Source of the DNA: Centropus unirufus
Taxonomy: Eukaryota; Chordata; Aves; Cuculiformes; Centropidae
Direction: 5' to 3'
NCBI GenBank assembly: GCA_013397695.1
Contig: VYZI01000083.1
Coordinates: 2,605,231 to 2,669,230, forward strand
DNA length: 64,000 nt
Part shown: one piece after another, positions 61,075 to 64,000 of the stretch
How positions within the stretch are numbered: position 1 is the first letter of the stretch
How the letters are laid out: every line of letters begins with the position of its first letter
Program-made: the position numbers and the translations under genes
The notes under the pieces: model-generated
The model's input: only the letters and a program-made list of their open reading frames with translations
Told to the model about the DNA's origin: nothing
The model's database searches: none

Positions 61075-61865
61075 GTAAGCGTTATGTATTATTAATATTG
61101 ATTCATGTTATTATTCAAAGGTAGAAGCCTGCCTACGCTCTGTGTGGGGTTGCTGGGTATGCACGCAAAACCCACTCATGAAACGTAACAAGAACAGTTT
61201 GTTTACGGTTAAGGTCATTAAGAGAAGAGGATATGTGACCATATTAAAAACAAAGCAAAAAAACGTGTTCCACCTCTCGGCACTTACTGTGCACAAGGGC
61301 TCCACTGTGAAGTTTTACAGCATGGCATTTCTTTTGTCTGTCTGGTCCTGGGAACCCTTTTCCCATTTTTATATAGTTCATATTAAATATGAGAACTTTA
61401 GCTTCTCTCATGAGACACAGTTCTAAAGCTATTTTCCCTAAATAATAGCCATCTGTTCTGAATGACCTCCCCAAACAACTCGCTTGCTTAATGGCAACTT
61501 TGCTGCAGCTCATACACAATTGGGATTACTCCAGCCAACTTTCCATGGGCCTCGATTGTTATGAAAACCTATTATCAAGCAATTAAATGACAGCAAGAAT
61601 GTAATAAAGTACACAGTTTTACTTGTATCATTATCCTGGGTGCTGATGTTAATGAAAGGCTATCGCACCCTAGACTGTAATTCCTAGATACTGTCATGCA
61701 GGAGAATAACTCCCGTCAGCAGCTATTTTCAACCTTAATAGTTTGAGCAATTACAATCCTCATCTAAGCCTATCCCCAGTATTTTGCCCCAAATTAAACA
61801 GACAGCTCTGAGATTATCTTCAGAGCTTGCTGCTGAAGCCCAACTCTAAACAACGTGAGGCCAGA
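61075..61865. other. Unique non-coding DNA
   Basis: No gene is seen. Frames of up to 94 codons at 61111-61519 overlap on opposite strands and have no domain. Confidence 0.5.
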
Positions 61866-62030
61866 GGGGGCATTCAGATTTGAAATTAGGAAGAAATGTT
61901 TTGCTGTGAGGGTGGGGAGGCCCTGGCCCAGGTTGCCCAGAGCAGTGGTGGCTGCCCCATCCCTGGAGGTGTCCAAGGCCAGGTTGGAGGGACTTTGAGG
62001 TCCCTTCCCACCCAAACCATTCTATGATTC
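61866..62030 (+). mobile_element. CR1 LINE 3' end with internal deletion
   Basis: The plus strand reads TTAGGAAGAAATGTTTTGCTG, then CCCAGGTTGCCCAGAGCAGT, GGCTGCCCCATCCCTGGAGG, CCAAGGCCAGGTTGGAGGGA and CCCTTCCCACCCAAACCATT-CTATGATTC. It has the full 3' terminus but jumps from CAGGTTGGA directly to GGGACTTTGAGGTCCC. That skips about 90 bp present in the 13.3 and 20.6 kb copies (the GGGGCTTGGAGCCCCTGAT part). Confidence 0.95.
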
Positions 62031-62830
62031 TCTTCAATTACCTAAATTTGGCCAGTTTTTGAAGGGGTGTGCTGGTCAGAAAGGCAAGCCTGACAGAGAT
62101 GCATCCACAGTTGTTTGTCTTCTGTGTGAATGAAACAATAATCCAGCATTCTAAATTCTCTGTTCTCGTCTCAGTAGAAAACCATGAAGCTGAATTACCC
62201 TTACAACCCATTAAGCATCCCTCTGGCAGGCCGACTCTGTAGCACGACACCTTTCCTTTCCTTTATTTCTAGAGCTAAACATAAACTTAAACAAACTTCT
62301 TTTGGAAACAAAATTCACATCATTGCCAGACGTACCACAAGAAGTCTAGAACATTTCATCTCTCTAAACCGTCCTGGGTCTGAAATGTATACAGTCAGCA
62401 TCTTGTACTTCTGATATATAACACAGCAAAGAACTAAGACGAGTCCTTTTTTCCCACCATGAAAATAATCTAACAATTTATGTTGACATGAAGTAGAACT
62501 TTCTCTATCACTGAGACAATCCAAGTGCAGTCATACTGTTTGGCACAGGTTCAGCTAATATGCATTTATAGTTCTCCTTCCTCGACAGAAGGCAGTATAT
62601 TTACCAGCCTGTATGCGCAGTTAGGCTAAAGTGTTGTTTTTCACTGGGACTCATAACCTCTACTCTTTGGAATATTTATTTTCTTCTTAAGATGCAATAG
62701 GGAAACTTTATGCAACTTACTATATCAATTCTACACTTCTTCCAGACAGCCGATCAAAACGACGAGACAGAAAAGTTCCCAGTATGAATTAGGGGAGAGA
62801 GAGAAAGAAGGCGGTGTTTAAAAGGGATGC
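62031..62830. other. Unique non-coding DNA
   Basis: No gene or repeat is recognised. A purine-rich stretch (GGGGAGAGAGAGAAAGAAGG) lies at about 62791-62810. Confidence 0.5.
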
Positions 62831-62944
62831 AGATGAGGTGATTAGGGGCACGGTTCAGTGGTGAACTTGGTACTGTTAGGTTAAAGGTTAAGCTCAATCA
62901 TCTTAAACTTCTTTTCCAACCTGAATGATTCTGTGATTCTATGA
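62831..62944 (+). mobile_element. CR1 LINE 3' tail (third subtype)
   Basis: GGTTCAGTGGTGAACTTGGT, then ACTGTTAGGTTAAAGGTTAA, then CTTTTCCAACCTGAATGATT-CTGTGATTCTATG is the 3' tail of the same CR1 type as at 57.4 kb, with a well-kept terminus. About 110 bp survive. It lies 0.8 kb downstream of the 61.9 kb copy in the same orientation but belongs to a different subtype, so the two are separate insertions. Confidence 0.93.
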
Positions 62945-64000
62945 ATACGAATGAACTCTTTCTTCCCAAGCATCTTTGGGTTGTTTTATAAATCAGGTGG
63001 TCTTATGGCAACTATATTAATTTTCTCAGACAGGAGTGTTTGACTCAGCCTACTTTCCCAGGGAACAGGCAGGTACCCTGGCTCAGCAAGAGCCCCGCAG
63101 GGGGAGATTTTTTCCAGACCAAATGAGAAACTGAGGATCCAGTTAAATAATCTCTTAGAAAAGGCAAAATCTATTTTGTTGCAATTCTCAGGAGAAACTG
63201 CTGCAGCTGCCAAGCAGAATGGACGGACTTTGACCATCCTTCCCAACCCACTTTCTTTGCCTTCCTGTTACGCAGGTCAGTCAGCATCTCTTTTCTTTGG
63301 GCCCATAATCCAAGCCAGAAATGGGAAGAATTAAAGTGATACCTTCTCCTCACTACCCGTCACATAAAATTGTGTTAAACTAAAATTATACAACAGAAAC
63401 ATTATCTTTAGAAATTGTAATCAAGGACAAGGAAACTTTATAATATACAGGATTGTTCCCTGTATATTTCTGTTTACGGAGAAAAGGAAACAGGAAAATG
63501 ATATATTAATATATTAACACAGATAGGATTGTTTCTTGGAAGAACACTGATAATAAGGAGAGTGGAGTTTTGCTCTGTAAAATGGCTTGTGCTACCATGA
63601 GGAAGATCTGAGCATCATTCACGCTGCTGAGAGAGAAAACATGCATTTCCCAACTCCCTTATGACTGCCAGTTTCATCTCTCCCATCTCTCTGTTGTCCA
63701 GGAAAATAAATACTGTGTAGACTTGTACAACAGTCAAACAACTGGCCTTTCCTTTTGCAAGCCCCTCCAAAGTTGTGCATCTTTGAAGCCTGTGTTTTTT
63801 ACTAATATCCTCTTTTCCTCACCATGCTTACTGTTTGGATCTTTTTGAGACCTGACTTATTCAAAGTATCTTCCTACAACGTGTCCTTCGTACCTACAGC
63901 ACAATCTGATGAGATTCTCCTGTTGCCACTAGAGATACTTCCAAACACAAGGGCAAAAAATGTCAGAGTCAAGTACTTCCCTGAAGTCCCCAAGAGAGAA
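62945..64000. other. Unique non-coding DNA to the window end
   Basis: Two minus-strand frames of 60-86 codons at 62986-63353 have no domain. From 63360 the sequence is AT-rich (ATATATTAATATATTAACA near 63500). No gene or repeat is recognised. Confidence 0.5.

Noticed and set aside
1..64000. tRNA genes, CRISPR arrays, bacterial operons, endogenous retrovirus LTRs
   Set aside because: No tRNA A/B-box pairs, no regularly spaced repeats, no ribosome-binding-site-led operons, and no paired LTRs or gag/pol/env-like frames were found by eye.

Overview
The window looks like AT-rich nuclear DNA from a bird. The evidence is a set of chicken-repeat-1 (CR1) LINE 3' ends. They carry the typical avian signatures: a ...CCATTCTATGATTC... 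terminus, a GGTTGCCCAGAGC...GTGGCTGCCCCATCCCTGGAGGTGT block, and the GGGAATGGTTTTAA(A/G)CTGAAAGAGGGGAGATT block that encodes the end of CR1 ORF2. I cannot fix the species. The dominant CR1 copies are a 'GGGCTTGGAGCCCCTGAT' variant, which differs from the commonest chicken form as I remember it; that is a weak hint only.

No complete protein-coding gene, rRNA, tRNA, CRISPR array, prokaryotic operon or obvious CpG-island promoter can be supported. Reading frames are short, scattered on both strands and have no recognisable domains; the only ones I can explain are relics of the CR1 ORF2 C-terminus. The best reading is intronic or intergenic DNA, probably inside or beside a gene with large introns.

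Layout: nine CR1 fragments lie at about 4.9, 13.3, 15.4, 20.6, 29.9, 55.7, 57.4, 61.9 and 62.8 kb. All have lost the 5' end of the element and they occur in both orientations. The 29.9 kb copy belongs to a different CR1 subfamily, and the 57.4 and 62.8 kb copies are short tails of a third type. Two probable remnants of older palindromic amniote repeats lie at 38.4 and 58.75 kb. Between them are simple-sequence tracts (A20 at 11.9 kb, A16 at 54.2 kb, T/TTGG at 23.05 kb, TATCC pentamers at 10.75 kb), a 390-bp pyrimidine-rich block at 39.6 kb and a G-rich block at 41.44 kb.

What might be functional is at the level of short sites. These are three phase-compatible candidate exons on the minus strand (46.05, 43.37 and 41.36 kb), a 36-nt candidate microexon (minus, 55.03 kb), a strong acceptor/donor pair flanking a non-open 118-nt segment (plus, 36.03 kb), a duplicated acceptor-like sequence (36.95 kb), a near-ratchet splice point (44.4 kb), a cluster of POU octamers (61.02 kb) and homeodomain-rich stretches that resemble conserved non-coding elements (9.7-10.45, 21.95-22.25 and 27.5-27.7 kb). 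All of these were found by eye, and short exon-like patterns are expected by chance in 64 kb, so they are ranked as leads and not as genes.
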